DNA of 64,000 nt, taken from the NCBI RefSeq assembly GCF_943372915.1, contig NZ_CALSAN010000007.1:95282-159281 (forward strand). The letters are read 5' to 3'. Position numbers and translations under genes: made by a program. The notes beneath the pieces are model-generated. The model was not told the origin of the DNA and searched no databases. It worked only from the letters and a program-made list of their open reading frames with translations. Source of the stretch: Ferrovibrio terrae_A. Its GTDB lineage: Bacteria; Pseudomonadota; Alphaproteobacteria; Ferrovibrionales; Ferrovibrionaceae. This document shows, piece after piece, positions 26,106-35,218 of this stretch (the first letter of the stretch is position 1; the number at the start of each line of letters is the position of its first letter).

Positions 26106-27329
26106 GTGACGGTGCTGTTCGATGCCCGCAATGCTGCGGTGATTGCCGACCCCTATCCGGCGCTGGCGCGCCTGCGCGAGGCGGACCCGGTCCATTGGGA
26201 TGATCGGCTGGGTGGCTGGATGCTGACCCGCTACGACGATATCCGCGGCAGCTTGCGCGATCCGCGCCTGTCGTCGGATCGCATGCGGCCCTTCTTCGCC
26301 CATCTGCCCGATGCGGCACGCAGTAGCCTGGCCGACCTGGGCGACCATATGGCGCTGTGGGCCGTGTTCAACGATCCGCCCGACCATACCCGCCTGCGTG
26401 GCCTGATGAACCGCGCCTTCACCAGCGCGGCCGTCGCCGCCCTGCGTCCCAAAGTGGCCGCCATCGTCGAGACCCTGGTCGACGATCTGTTGGCCCAACC
26501 CGAGTCCGACTTTATCGAACGTTTCGCCTATCCGCTGCCGGCCACCGTGATCGCACTGCTGATCGGCGTGCCGCTGCAGGATGTCGACCTGCTCAAGCGC
26601 TGGTCCGACGATCTGGGCAGTTTCGTGCTGGCCTCCCGGCTGTCAGCGGACAAATACAGCCGCGCCAATGCCGCGATCCGGGAAATGAACAGTTATTTCG
26701 GCGACCTGGTGGAGGCCCGCCGCCGCAATCCGGCCGAAGACGTCGCCTCGGCCATGGTCGCAGCACAGGAACGCGGCAACTTTCTCAGCCGCGATGAGCT
26801 GGTGGCGGCCTGCGTGCTGCTGCTGTTCGCCGGCCATGAGACCACCACGCATCTGATCGGCAACGGCCTGCTGGCCCTGCTGCGGCACCCGGAACAGATG
26901 CGCCAGCTGCGCGAAGGCCGCCATAACGACGCGCTGGTTGCCAACGCGGTCGAGGAAATGCTGCGGTGGGATGGCCCATCCCTGGCCCAGGTGCGCGTGG
27001 TGGCAGCAGACTATGAGCTGGACGGGAGGGTCATGAAGGCCGGCCAGCGCGTCTTCCAGATGCTGGCTGCCGCCAACCGTGATCCTGGAACCTTCGCCGA
27101 ACCCGACCGTTTTGACATTTCGCGCAGCGACAGCAATCGGCACCTCACCTTCGGCTTCGGCATCCATTTCTGTCTCGGTGCGCCACTGGCCCGGCTGGAA
27201 GGCCAGGTCGCCTTCCCGATCCTGCTGGACCGGCTGCGCGATATCGCGCTGGCGGCACCGCCAGACTGGAGTGATTCGATTGTGGTGCGCGGCCTGAACG
27301 GATTGCGCATCCGCTGCAGTGCGGCCTGA
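26106..27329 (+). CDS. Cytochrome P450
   Basis: A 407-residue bacterial class I P450 (family 407-420). The I-helix oxygen-binding motif is LLFAGHETTTHLIGNGL, the K-helix ExxR is in VEEMLRWDGPS, and the heme loop is LTFGFGIHFCLGAPLARLEG with the axial Cys. A soluble enzyme of this type needs ferredoxin and ferredoxin reductase, neither of which is adjacent. The start is GTG at 26106, chosen because GGAGGAA lies seven bases upstream; the longer frame from 26013 runs through the divergent Nudix gene. The substrate is unknown. It is monocistronic. Confidence 0.93.
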   Translation: MTVLFDARNAAVIADPYPALARLREADPVHWDDRLGGWMLTRYDDIRGSLRDPRLSSDRMRPFFAHLPDAARSSLADLGDHMALWAVFNDPPDHTRLRGLMNRAFTSAAVAALRPKVAAIVETLVDDLLAQPESDFIERFAYPLPATVIALLIGVPLQDVDLLKRWSDDLGSFVLASRLSADKYSRANAAIREMNSYFGDLVEARRRNPAEDVASAMVAAQERGNFLSRDELVAACVLLLFAGHETTTHLIGNGLLALLRHPEQMRQLREGRHNDALVANAVEEMLRWDGPSLAQVRVVAADYELDGRVMKAGQRVFQMLAAANRDPGTFAEPDRFDISRSDSNRHLTFGFGIHFCLGAPLARLEGQVAFPILLDRLRDIALAAPPDWSDSIVVRGLNGLRIRCSAA

Positions 27330-27421
27330 CAGGCGGGCAGGCCAGATGCCTGGCCTGGAATGATGTTTTTGCTTCGGGTACAGACATTCTTGGATAAGAT
27401 GAGCAATGTCAGTCTGTTAGG

Positions 27422-28894
27422 ATGGTGTACCGCGCCGTGAGCATCACCCTGCCCATCATCAGGAGCCGCATTCCAATCCAGGTCGCCCTGCTGGTGGCCG
27501 GCTTCGCCGTGCTGGCGACGATGAGTCTCACTTCGCTCTGGCTGGCCCATGAATCCGACCGCGCCTCGGAATACGTCGCCCATACGCTGGAGGTGAATGC
27601 CACCATCGTGACCTATCAGGGTGCTCTGCGCCGCGCCGAGAGCGGTGAACGCGGCTTTCTGCTGACCGGTGAAGCCGCCTATCTCAATGATTACGCGATC
27701 GGACAACGTCGCCTGGGGGAATTGCAGGTCGATCTCGAACGTCTGATTGCCGACAATCCGCAGCAGCAGGCGAAGCTGCAGGACGTGCTGCCACTGGTGC
27801 GGCAGAAAATGGAAAAACTGGCCACCACCATCGCGCTCAAGCAGCAGGGCCGGAACGACGAGGCCATTGCCATCACCAAATCCGGCGCCGGCCTGGACCT
27901 GATGAACCGTATTCTGGCGCAGATCCTGGCCATGCTGAATGACGAACGCAGCTTGCTGCATGAGCGGCAGGAATATGCTGACCGGACCAACCTGCTGCTG
28001 TTTGCCGTGAATTTCGCCGGCGGATTGATTATTACCATCCTGGCACTGGCCTCGATTTCGCTGATCCGCAAGCGCAGCCATCAGCTGGCCCAGGCCCATG
28101 CCGAACTGGAACAGGCCAATCGAGGCCTGGAAGAACGCGTTGCCGAACGCACGGCCGATCTACGCGAGGCGAATGACGAGATCCAGCGCTTTGCTTTTAT
28201 TGTCAGCCATGACCTGCGTTCGCCGCTGGTGAATATCATGGGCTTCACCAGCGAGCTGGAAGCCCTGGAGAATGAGATCTTCTCCGACGCCGAGATCACG
28301 CCGGAACAGCGCGAGATGCAACGCAAAGAAGTGGCTGAGGCGCTGGGCTTCATCAAAACCTCGATCGGCAAGATGGATCGGCTGATCAAGGCCATCCTCA
28401 ACCTGTCGCGCGCCGGTCGGCGCGAATTCCACCCGCAACCGGTATCTCTGGACAGCCTGATCAAATCCCTGACCGGCGATGTCACCCATCGCCTGCAGGA
28501 GATCGGCGGCCAGATTGATCTGGGCCCCATTCCGGATATCGTCAGCGACCGGCTTGCCCTGGAGCAGATTTTTTCCAACCTGATCGACAATGCGATCAAA
28601 TACCGGCGCGATGACCGCCCGGTGCAGATCAAGATCGACAGCGAGGAACGCGGCAATTTCATCATCGTCCGGGTGGCCGATAACGGACGCGGCATCGAGA
28701 AGCGCGATTACGAACGCATTTTTGAGCTGTTCCGCCGCGCCGGCGCACAGGACCGGCCCGGGGAGGGCATTGGCCTGGCGCATGTGCGCGCCCTGGTGCG
28801 GCGTCTGGGCGGCAGCATCCGGGTCGACAGCATATTTGGACAAGGCACCACCTTTGCCGTAATTCTACCGAAGCAGTGGATTGCGGTTGCCTGA
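27422..28894 (+). CDS. CHASE3-domain sensor histidine kinase
   Basis: A 490-residue kinase. A first membrane helix lies at about 19-41 and a periplasmic CHASE3 domain at 43-188 (GALRRAESGERGFLLTGEAA is its signature). A second membrane helix is at 190-214 and a coiled coil at 215-250. The HisKA domain has H263 in FIVSHDLRSPLVNIMGF, and the HATPase domain has LIDNAIKYR and VADNGRGIEKRDYERIFELF. This phytochrome-like HisKA/HATPase layout usually pairs with Rcp1-type response regulators, and one follows 17 bases after the stop. The signal is unknown. A possible promoter lies in 27369-27398. Confidence 0.93.
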   Translation: MVYRAVSITLPIIRSRIPIQVALLVAGFAVLATMSLTSLWLAHESDRASEYVAHTLEVNATIVTYQGALRRAESGERGFLLTGEAAYLNDYAIGQRRLGELQVDLERLIADNPQQQAKLQDVLPLVRQKMEKLATTIALKQQGRNDEAIAITKSGAGLDLMNRILAQILAMLNDERSLLHERQEYADRTNLLLFAVNFAGGLIITILALASISLIRKRSHQLAQAHAELEQANRGLEERVAERTADLREANDEIQRFAFIVSHDLRSPLVNIMGFTSELEALENEIFSDAEITPEQREMQRKEVAEALGFIKTSIGKMDRLIKAILNLSRAGRREFHPQPVSLDSLIKSLTGDVTHRLQEIGGQIDLGPIPDIVSDRLALEQIFSNLIDNAIKYRRDDRPVQIKIDSEERGNFIIVRVADNGRGIEKRDYERIFELFRRAGAQDRPGEGIGLAHVRALVRRLGGSIRVDSIFGQGTTFAVILPKQWIAVA

Positions 28895-28911
28895 AGTCTG
28901 AGGGGAAGGTC

Positions 28912-29361
28912 ATGTCCGACCATACATCTGTAACTATCGTCATGATCGAAGATGACGAGGGACATGCGCGCCTGATCGAAAAGAATATCCGCCGCGCCGG
29001 GGTGAACAACGAGATCAAGCCATTCACGACCGGCGCCAGCGCGCTGGAATTCCTGCTCGGTGCGGATGGCACCGGCATGCAGCATGCGGGCGAGACATTG
29101 CTGATCCTGCTCGATCTCAATCTGCCTGATATGGCGGGGACCGATATCCTGCAACAGATCAAGCAAAGCGCAGGTCTGAAGCTGGCCCCTGTGGTGGTGC
29201 TGACCACCACTGAGGACCGTCGCGAAATCCAGCGCTGCTACGATCTGGGCTGCAACGTCTATATCACCAAGCCGATGGACTACGAACATTTCGGCCAGGC
29301 GATTCGCCAGCTCGGCCTGTTCTTCTCAGTCATCCAGGTGCCGGAAGCCGGCAGAGTCTGA
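28912..29361 (+). CDS. Single-domain response regulator (Rcp1-like)
   Basis: A 149-residue receiver domain without a DNA-binding output. The acidic pocket is IVMIEDDEGHARLIEKN, the phosphoacceptor is D68 in LLILLDLNLPDMAG, the Thr is in VVVLTTTEDRREI and the Lys is in YITKPMDYEHF. This is the Rcp1 form that partners phytochrome-type and CHASE3 kinases. It is cotranscribed with the kinase before it and ends at a strong terminator. It must pass its signal to another protein or through dimerisation, since no output domain is present. Confidence 0.93.
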   Translation: MSDHTSVTIVMIEDDEGHARLIEKNIRRAGVNNEIKPFTTGASALEFLLGADGTGMQHAGETLLILLDLNLPDMAGTDILQQIKQSAGLKLAPVVVLTTTEDRREIQRCYDLGCNVYITKPMDYEHFGQAIRQLGLFFSVIQVPEAGRV

Positions 29362-29380
29362 CGCCATGCCGCAGACATGA

Positions 29381-29412
29381 AAATGGCGGCCCGCACCTCC
29401 GGGCCGCCATTT
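29381..29412. terminator. Strong bidirectional terminator hairpin
   Basis: AAATGGCGGCCC (29381-29392) and GGGCCGCCATTT (29401-29412) form a perfect 12-bp stem with an 8-base loop. It lies between the convergent ends of the response regulator gene and the CoxL-like gene. The A/T at the stem base gives U-rich tails in both directions. Confidence 0.85.
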
Positions 29413-29428
29413 CCGTTTACGCTATCGC

Positions 29429-31762
29429 TTACTCCGCGGCCTGGGCAGTGCCACGATTGATGATCTGCCACAGCTTCTGCGGTGTCGCCGGCATATCGAC
29501 ATGGGTGACGCCCAGGTCGGCCAGCGCATCGACCACTGCGCTGATGGTGGCCGGGGCCGAGCCGACCGCACCGGCCTCGCCCGCACCCTTGACGCCGAGC
29601 GGGTTGGTCTTGCACGGCACTTCGCACAGGATCACATCGATATCGGGGAAGTTGTCGGCGCGCGGCAGGCAGTAATCGGTGAAGCTGCCAGTCAGCAGCT
29701 GACCGTCGCCATCATAGACCACATGCTCGTACAGCGCCTGGCCGACACCCTGCACCACGCCGCCATGAATCTGGCCCTTGACGATGGTGGGGTTGATCAC
29801 CTTGCCCATATCGTCGGCCACCACATAGCGCACCACGGTGGCGACGCCGGTGGCGGAGTCGATCTCAACCTCGCAGGCATGGCAGCCATTGGGGAAGGTG
29901 ATCGCCTGGATCTGGTGATCGGTGGCGGTATCGAGGCCGGCGGCCTGGTCATAGCCGACGCCGGCGCGCTTCCGCGCCTCGGCCGCCACTTCCATGATGC
30001 CGATGCCACGATCCGTGCCGGCTACGGCGAAGCGACCTGCGGCGAACTCGATGTCGCCTGCAGCCGTCTCCAGCATATCGGCCGCCACCGCCTTGCCCTT
30101 CTCAATGATGGCATCCTTGGTCTTGAGGATGGCGCCACCCTGCGAATAGAGCGAGCGGGCACCGCCGGTGCCGCCACCCGTGGGGATCATGTCGCTGTCG
30201 CCCTGCTTGATGCGGATCCTGTCGAAATCGACCCCCAGCTGCTGCGACACGATCTCGGTATAGGCGGTTTCATGGCCCTGGCCGGTCGACTGGGTACCGA
30301 CATAGACATCGACATAGCCATCCTCGGCAAAGCGGATCTCCGCCCGCTCGGTCGGCGCACCGCCGGTGGCCTCGAGATAATAGGCCATGCCGATGCCGCG
30401 GCGCATGCCGCGCTTGGCCGCTTCGGCCCGGCGCGTCACGAATCCGGCCCAGTCGATGGCCGTCAGGGCCGCCTTGGCGGTGTTTTCGAAATCGCCCGAG
30501 TCATAGACCAGGCCCATGGCGCTGGTCCACGGGAAGGCGTTGGCCGGGATGTAGTTCTTGCGGCGCAGTTCGGCGCGATCGATCTTCAGCTCACGGGCCG
30601 CCGTGTCGATCAGCCGCTCCATGATGTAGTTCGATTCCGGCCGGCCGGCACCGCGATAGGCATCCACCGGTACGGTGTTGGTGAACACGCCCTCGACGCG
30701 CGCATGCACCGCCTGGAAGCGATAGACCGAGGACAGCACCTTGGTGCCGGCCATGGTCGGGATCATCGGCGCATAGGTGGAGAGATAGGCCCCCATATCG
30801 GCGATGTTGTGGATGCGCAGGGCCAGGAAATGGTTGTCCTTGTCGAGCGCCATTTCGGCATGGGTCAGGTTGGCGCGACCATGGGTATCGGTGAGGAAGG
30901 CCTCGCTGCGTTCCGAGGTCCACTTGACTGGACGGCCGAGTGCGCGAGCGGCAAACAGGGTCAGCACCTGTTCGGGATAGATGAAGATCTTCATGCCGAA
31001 GCCGCCGCCGACATCGGCGGTGTAGACGGCGAATTTCTCATCTGGCAGGTCAAAGATCTTGGCCAGCAGCTTCTTCAGCACCCACACGCCCTGGGTCGGC
31101 ACATGCAGGGTGAAGCGGCCGGTGTCCTTGTCGAAGGCGGCGAGCGACACGCGCGCCTCCATCGAGGCGACGACGATGCGGTTATTCTCCAGCGTCAATT
31201 TCACCGTCTTGGCGGCAGCGGCGAAAATGCCGTCGACCTTGGCCTTGTCGCCCACTTCCCAGTCGAATGCCCGGTTGCTGGGGGCTTCCGGCCAGATCTG
31301 CGGCTGGCCGGGTTCCATGGCCGTCGCCAGGTCGGCGGCGGCCGGCAGGCCGTCGTAATCCACCTCGATCAGTTCCGAGGCATCGCGCGCCTGCGCGGCC
31401 GTCTCGGCCACCACGAAGGCGACCGGGTCGCCGACATGGCGCACCATGCCATCGGCAAGGGCCGGGCGCGGCGGATCGGCGCGCATCGAGCCGTCGCGAT
31501 TCTTCAGCGGAATGGTGCAGGGCAGATCGCCAATGCCCGCGGCCTTCAGATCGGCAATCGTGTAGACCGCCAGCACGCCCGGGGCCGCCTTGGCCGCGGT
31601 GGTGTCGATCTTCAGCACCCTGGCATGGGCATAGGGCGAACGCAGGAACACGCCATGGGCCTGGCCGGGCAGGCTGATATCGTCGGTATAGCGCCCCTTG
31701 CCGGTGATGAAGCGCTGGTCCTCGACACGGCGAACCGGCTGGCTCTGGCCGAACTTGGTCAT
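29429..31762 (-). CDS. CoxL-like molybdopterin-binding hydroxylase large subunit (orphan)
   Basis: A 777-residue large subunit of the xanthine oxidase/CO dehydrogenase family. The N-terminal domain shows RRVEDQRFITGKGRYTDDI. The molybdenum-cofactor domain contains DVGGGFGMKIFIYPEQ, VDAYRGAGRPE and the closing GVKGAGEAGAVGSAP with the probable catalytic Glu. The active loop AYRGAGRPE is of the form II type and lacks the VAYxCSFR of true CO dehydrogenase, so aldehydes, purines or other heterocycles are more likely substrates. Normally it needs a FAD subunit and a 2Fe-2S subunit, which are not beside it. AAAGGA lies before the ATG at 31762. Confidence 0.9.
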   Translation of the reverse strand: MTKFGQSQPVRRVEDQRFITGKGRYTDDISLPGQAHGVFLRSPYAHARVLKIDTTAAKAAPGVLAVYTIADLKAAGIGDLPCTIPLKNRDGSMRADPPRPALADGMVRHVGDPVAFVVAETAAQARDASELIEVDYDGLPAAADLATAMEPGQPQIWPEAPSNRAFDWEVGDKAKVDGIFAAAAKTVKLTLENNRIVVASMEARVSLAAFDKDTGRFTLHVPTQGVWVLKKLLAKIFDLPDEKFAVYTADVGGGFGMKIFIYPEQVLTLFAARALGRPVKWTSERSEAFLTDTHGRANLTHAEMALDKDNHFLALRIHNIADMGAYLSTYAPMIPTMAGTKVLSSVYRFQAVHARVEGVFTNTVPVDAYRGAGRPESNYIMERLIDTAARELKIDRAELRRKNYIPANAFPWTSAMGLVYDSGDFENTAKAALTAIDWAGFVTRRAEAAKRGMRRGIGMAYYLEATGGAPTERAEIRFAEDGYVDVYVGTQSTGQGHETAYTEIVSQQLGVDFDRIRIKQGDSDMIPTGGGTGGARSLYSQGGAILKTKDAIIEKGKAVAADMLETAAGDIEFAAGRFAVAGTDRGIGIMEVAAEARKRAGVGYDQAAGLDTATDHQIQAITFPNGCHACEVEIDSATGVATVVRYVVADDMGKVINPTIVKGQIHGGVVQGVGQALYEHVVYDGDGQLLTGSFTDYCLPRADNFPDIDVILCEVPCKTNPLGVKGAGEAGAVGSAPATISAVVDALADLGVTHVDMPATPQKLWQIINRGTAQAAE

Positions 31763-31913
31763 ACGGGCAGTCCTTTCAGGGAAGACGCGGACCCGATACA
31801 TCCGGGGCCGTTTCTGGGGGCGGTTTTGCGGTAAATGATAGGCATTTGGCCCATCCTTTCAACCCGCCGGATTGCATCCCTGCAATCCCGGCCATGGTTC
31901 ACCGCGCGGTGCC

Positions 31914-33185
31914 TTAGGGCCCATAGGCCCGCAGGGAGCGGTAGGTCCAGAATGGCATCGCGCCCATCAGGATGCAGATGGCCGAAAACAGGAAAACGGC
32001 GGTATAGCCGCCGGTGATGTCATGCAGGATGGCGCCGGAAAAGGTGCCAAAGGCAATACCAAAGCCACTGCCCACCATGATGGTGCCAAAGATAACGCCA
32101 AAGCGCGGACCATGGAAAATCCGGGCCGCTGTCGCCCCCACCATCGGGCCGCGGGCGCCAAAGGACAGGCCGACCAGCAGGACGAAGCTCCAGAGCAGCA
32201 GTGGCGACTGCCATGCTTTCAGAGCCCAGAGCGAACCCAGCCCGAGCAGGCTGAAGGAATAGGACAGCGCCGCCGAACTGTGCCGGCCGATCCGCGCATC
32301 GAGCCAGGAAAAGCCGAGGATGCCGACCGGTGTCAGCACCCCGATCAGACCATAGATCGATGCCGCCTTCAGCGGGGCATAGCCCAGTTCGACCAGATAG
32401 GCCACGGCCTGCACCAGCACCGAGAACATGCCCGCCGAGGTGAAGCAGAAAACCGAGGTCAGCCCCCAGAAGGCCGGATTGCGCATCGCCTTGCCGATGG
32501 TCCATTCGGTCACCACCATGGTTTCGACCACATCGCCGTCTTTTTTCGGCGGCGGCGGCAGGCGGACCCGGCCGGCCTGCACCACGGGCCAGGATACCAG
32601 CAGCAATGCCGGCATCGCCGCCAGCGCGATCACCGCCAGCATGCGATAGGCGTTGCGCCAGCCCCAGGTTTCGATCACCAGCTGCGCCAGCGGCACCAGC
32701 AGCAGCGAGCCGACGCCCAGGCCGGCATAGACCACGCTCATCGAACGCGTCAGGCCGGTGCCATCGAACCAGCGCGCCAGCAGGGCCGAATGCGGCGCAT
32801 TCCCGAGCGCCGCCGCCGCACCGCCAACACCGATGCCGATAAAGATATACATCTGCCAGACTGCACCGGCGAAAGAGGCCAGCAGCAGGCCGGCGATCAG
32901 CAGCACCAGTCCGCCGATATAGAGCTTCAGCGGACCGAAGCGATCAAAGCAGTATCCCGCCAGCGGCGCGCAGATGCCGGCCAGCAGCATCTGCAGCGAG
33001 TAAATCGCCGCGACATCGGCGCGGTTGGCCTGGAATTCCGCCGTCAGAGCCAGCAGGAAGGTGGTGAAGGTCTCGCCGCTGCCGCGCGAAAGCAGATTGA
33101 GCAGGGCGCAGAGGCCTACCAGGATGATGGCGGTACGCGCAGAATTCTGTGCGGGGCTGCGACTGGCTGATCCGTCTTCCGGCAT
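31914..33185 (-). CDS. MFS transporter
   Basis: A 423-residue major facilitator with twelve predicted membrane helices in two halves and a central basic loop (RLPPPPKKDGDVVETM). It carries YCFDRFGPLKLYIGGLVLLI, the usual motif A region, after the second helix, and RGPMVGATAARIFHGPRFG in the second half. It is of the oxalate/formate-antiporter or monocarboxylate-like group by general shape; the substrate is unknown. The gene begins two bases after the acyl-CoA dehydrogenase stop, so the pair probably handles the same organic acid or acyl compound. Confidence 0.88.
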   Translation of the reverse strand: MPEDGSASRSPAQNSARTAIILVGLCALLNLLSRGSGETFTTFLLALTAEFQANRADVAAIYSLQMLLAGICAPLAGYCFDRFGPLKLYIGGLVLLIAGLLLASFAGAVWQMYIFIGIGVGGAAAALGNAPHSALLARWFDGTGLTRSMSVVYAGLGVGSLLLVPLAQLVIETWGWRNAYRMLAVIALAAMPALLLVSWPVVQAGRVRLPPPPKKDGDVVETMVVTEWTIGKAMRNPAFWGLTSVFCFTSAGMFSVLVQAVAYLVELGYAPLKAASIYGLIGVLTPVGILGFSWLDARIGRHSSAALSYSFSLLGLGSLWALKAWQSPLLLWSFVLLVGLSFGARGPMVGATAARIFHGPRFGVIFGTIMVGSGFGIAFGTFSGAILHDITGGYTAVFLFSAICILMGAMPFWTYRSLRAYGP

Positions 33186-33187
33186 GG

Positions 33188-34348
33188 TCAGGCGTCCTGG
33201 CCGGATTCGGCCTGGCGCAGCATCTGCTTGGCGATCACCAGCTGCTGAATCTGGCTGGTGCCTTCATAGAGGCGGAACAGGCGGACATCGCGGTAGAAGC
33301 GCTCGACGGCGTATTCCTGGATGTAACCCGAACCGCCATGAATCTGCACCGCCCGATCAGCCACGCGGCCGACCATCTCAGAGGCAAAATATTTGCACGA
33401 CGAGGCCTCCATCGACACGGTTTCGCCGGCGGCATAGCGCCTGGCCGCATCGCGCACCATGCAGCGGGCCGCATAGGCCTCGGTGCGACTATCGGCCAGC
33501 ATGGCCTGGATCAGCTGGAATTCGGCAATGGCCTGGCCGAACTGCTTGCGGTCGCGCGCATAGCTCACCGATTCATGGATCAGGCGTTCGGCGGCGCCGA
33601 CGCACATGGCGGAGATATGCAGACGGCCGCGATCAAGCACCTTCATCGCGGTCTTGAAGCCCTGCCCTTCCTTGCCACCGATAATATTGGCAGCCGGCAC
33701 CTTCGCATTCTCGAAGATGACATCAGCGGTATGCGAGCCACGCTGGCCCATCTTCTTGTCCGGCTTGCCGATGGTGATGCCCGGCGTCTTGGCCTCGACG
33801 ATGAAGGCGGTGACACCGCCGGCGCCCTTGTTGCTGGGGTCGGTGCGCGCCATCAGGGTGAAGATGCCGGCATGCGGCGCGTTGGTGATGAAGCGCTTCG
33901 TTCCGTTGATCACATAATGATCGCCCTGCCGCTCGGCGCGCGTCTTCACACTGGCAGCGTCGGAGCCGGCCTCGGGTTCGGTGAGCGCGAACGAGGCTGT
34001 CACCTCACCACTGGCCAGCCGAGGCAGCCAGGTTTCCTTCTGCTCCGCCGTGCCATCCATCAGGATGCCCTGGCTGCCGATGCCGACATTGGTGCCGAAC
34101 AGGCTGCGAAACGCCGGCGAGGTCCAGCCCAGTTCAAAAACCAGTTCGACTTCCTCGGCCATGCTGAGGCCGAGACCGCCGTATTCCTCGGGGATCGACA
34201 GGCCGTACAGGCCCATCTCGGCAAAGCCGCGCCGGATCTCGTCGGGGATGCGGTCTTCGTCGGCGACCTGTTTTTCGAGGGGGACCAGCTTTTCGCGAAC
34301 GAAACGGCGCAGGCCGAGCCGGGTCTGCTCCAGCGTATCCTTGTCCAT
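33188..34348 (-). CDS. Acyl-CoA dehydrogenase
   Basis: A 386-residue FAD enzyme. Diagnostic segments are FALTEPEAGSDAASVKTRAE, GTKRFITNAPHAG, YARDRKQFGQAIAEFQLIQ and the C-terminal RLYEGTSQIQQLVIAKQML. The Glu of YEGT is at the catalytic base position of medium- and short-chain acyl-CoA dehydrogenases. The length is that of the family. It oxidises an acyl-CoA to the 2-enoyl-CoA, with electrons leaving through ETF. The start at 34346-34348 gives MDKDTLEQTRLGLRRFVREK. It is cotranscribed with an MFS transporter. Confidence 0.92.
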   Translation of the reverse strand: MDKDTLEQTRLGLRRFVREKLVPLEKQVADEDRIPDEIRRGFAEMGLYGLSIPEEYGGLGLSMAEEVELVFELGWTSPAFRSLFGTNVGIGSQGILMDGTAEQKETWLPRLASGEVTASFALTEPEAGSDAASVKTRAERQGDHYVINGTKRFITNAPHAGIFTLMARTDPSNKGAGGVTAFIVEAKTPGITIGKPDKKMGQRGSHTADVIFENAKVPAANIIGGKEGQGFKTAMKVLDRGRLHISAMCVGAAERLIHESVSYARDRKQFGQAIAEFQLIQAMLADSRTEAYAARCMVRDAARRYAAGETVSMEASSCKYFASEMVGRVADRAVQIHGGSGYIQEYAVERFYRDVRLFRLYEGTSQIQQLVIAKQMLRQAESGQDA

Positions 34349-34447
34349 CGGGGCACTCACTCTTCCAAAAGGTCTGGCCCAAACTTGGCACAACCGCGGC
34401 ATGACGCAAGCGGCCGGGCAAAAAACTTGCCACGCAAACCTAGCCCG

Positions 34448-35218
34448 TCAGTTGCGCCGGAAGGCGACGGCGGCCAGCCAGCCCGACATCACCGCCAGCA
34501 GCACTGCCACCAGGCCATAGACGGCCGGTTCCTGCCGCGAAAAATCAAAGACCTGCTGCTCGACACCCTGCTTGTCGATGAACAGCGGTGTCGATTGCGC
34601 CGCGACAATGCGATTGTCACGGATCAGGTAAACTTCGGTCTGGTAGGTGCCGACCGGCACGGTCGAAGGGAAGCTGATTTCGGTGCGGAACAGCTTGGGG
34701 CCGAGAAAATCGATGGCTCCGATGCTTTCGCGATACAGGCCGTCACCCAGTTTCCGCCGCACAATGGCCTTGTGATACTCCGCAACATCTTCGGGGCGCC
34801 GGGTGCCGATATAGCGGAAGCGCAGGGTTTCGGTGCCGATCTGCAGGCGCTGCAGCAGGCTGTTCGGTGCAATGTCTTTCAGCGGCTTGCTGCTGGCGAC
34901 GGCGTAATAGGCCGGCACATTGTCGAAGCTTTCGGAGCGCCGGGTCAGCCAGAAGCCGAGCGTTGGCCGCTTACGACGCACCACCGACGTGGCAGTCGGG
35001 CCGCGCACCACCACAACCACATCACCCGGTTCGTCGATGGCACCAAACAGCAGCAGCTCGGTGCCGGTGAAGCTGGAGGTGATGGCAATCAGATGCGACG
35101 ACAGGTCGGTGATCAGCGGCGCATCGGCTGGCGCCGGGCCGCGCGGCGCGTTTGGCGTCGCCTGGGCGAGAGCATCGCCGGACACCAGCAGCAGCAGAAT
35201 GGCAAGCACCCGCCTCAT
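34448..35218 (-). CDS. TIGR02186 family membrane-anchored protein
   Basis: A 256-residue exported protein. It has a signal peptide (RRVLAILLLLVSGDALA), a periplasmic beta-rich domain with ITSSFTGTELLLFGAIDEPG and VPVGTYQTEVYLI, and one C-terminal membrane helix (YGLVAVLLAVMSGWLAAVAF). This is the alphaproteobacterial TIGR02186 protein, nearly always encoded next to a TauE/SafE exporter. The start overlaps the exporter's stop by four bases, so they are coupled and probably form a complex, but its role is unproven. Confidence 0.85.
   Translation of the reverse strand: MRRVLAILLLLVSGDALAQATPNAPRGPAPADAPLITDLSSHLIAITSSFTGTELLLFGAIDEPGDVVVVVRGPTATSVVRRKRPTLGFWLTRRSESFDNVPAYYAVASSKPLKDIAPNSLLQRLQIGTETLRFRYIGTRRPEDVAEYHKAIVRRKLGDGLYRESIGAIDFLGPKLFRTEISFPSTVPVGTYQTEVYLIRDNRIVAAQSTPLFIDKQGVEQQVFDFSRQEPAVYGLVAVLLAVMSGWLAAVAFRRN

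Noticed and set aside
29501..31834. A 777-codon open frame on the plus strand opposite the CoxL-like gene
   Set aside because: It mirrors the CoxL-like gene, has no family features, and its composition is that of a complementary codon frame.
31869..31888. GGATTGCA/TGCAATCC hairpin between the MFS and CoxL-like genes
   Set aside because: It is an 8-bp stem with a TCCC loop, downstream of the MFS stop, but there is no T tract on the relevant strand and no other support.
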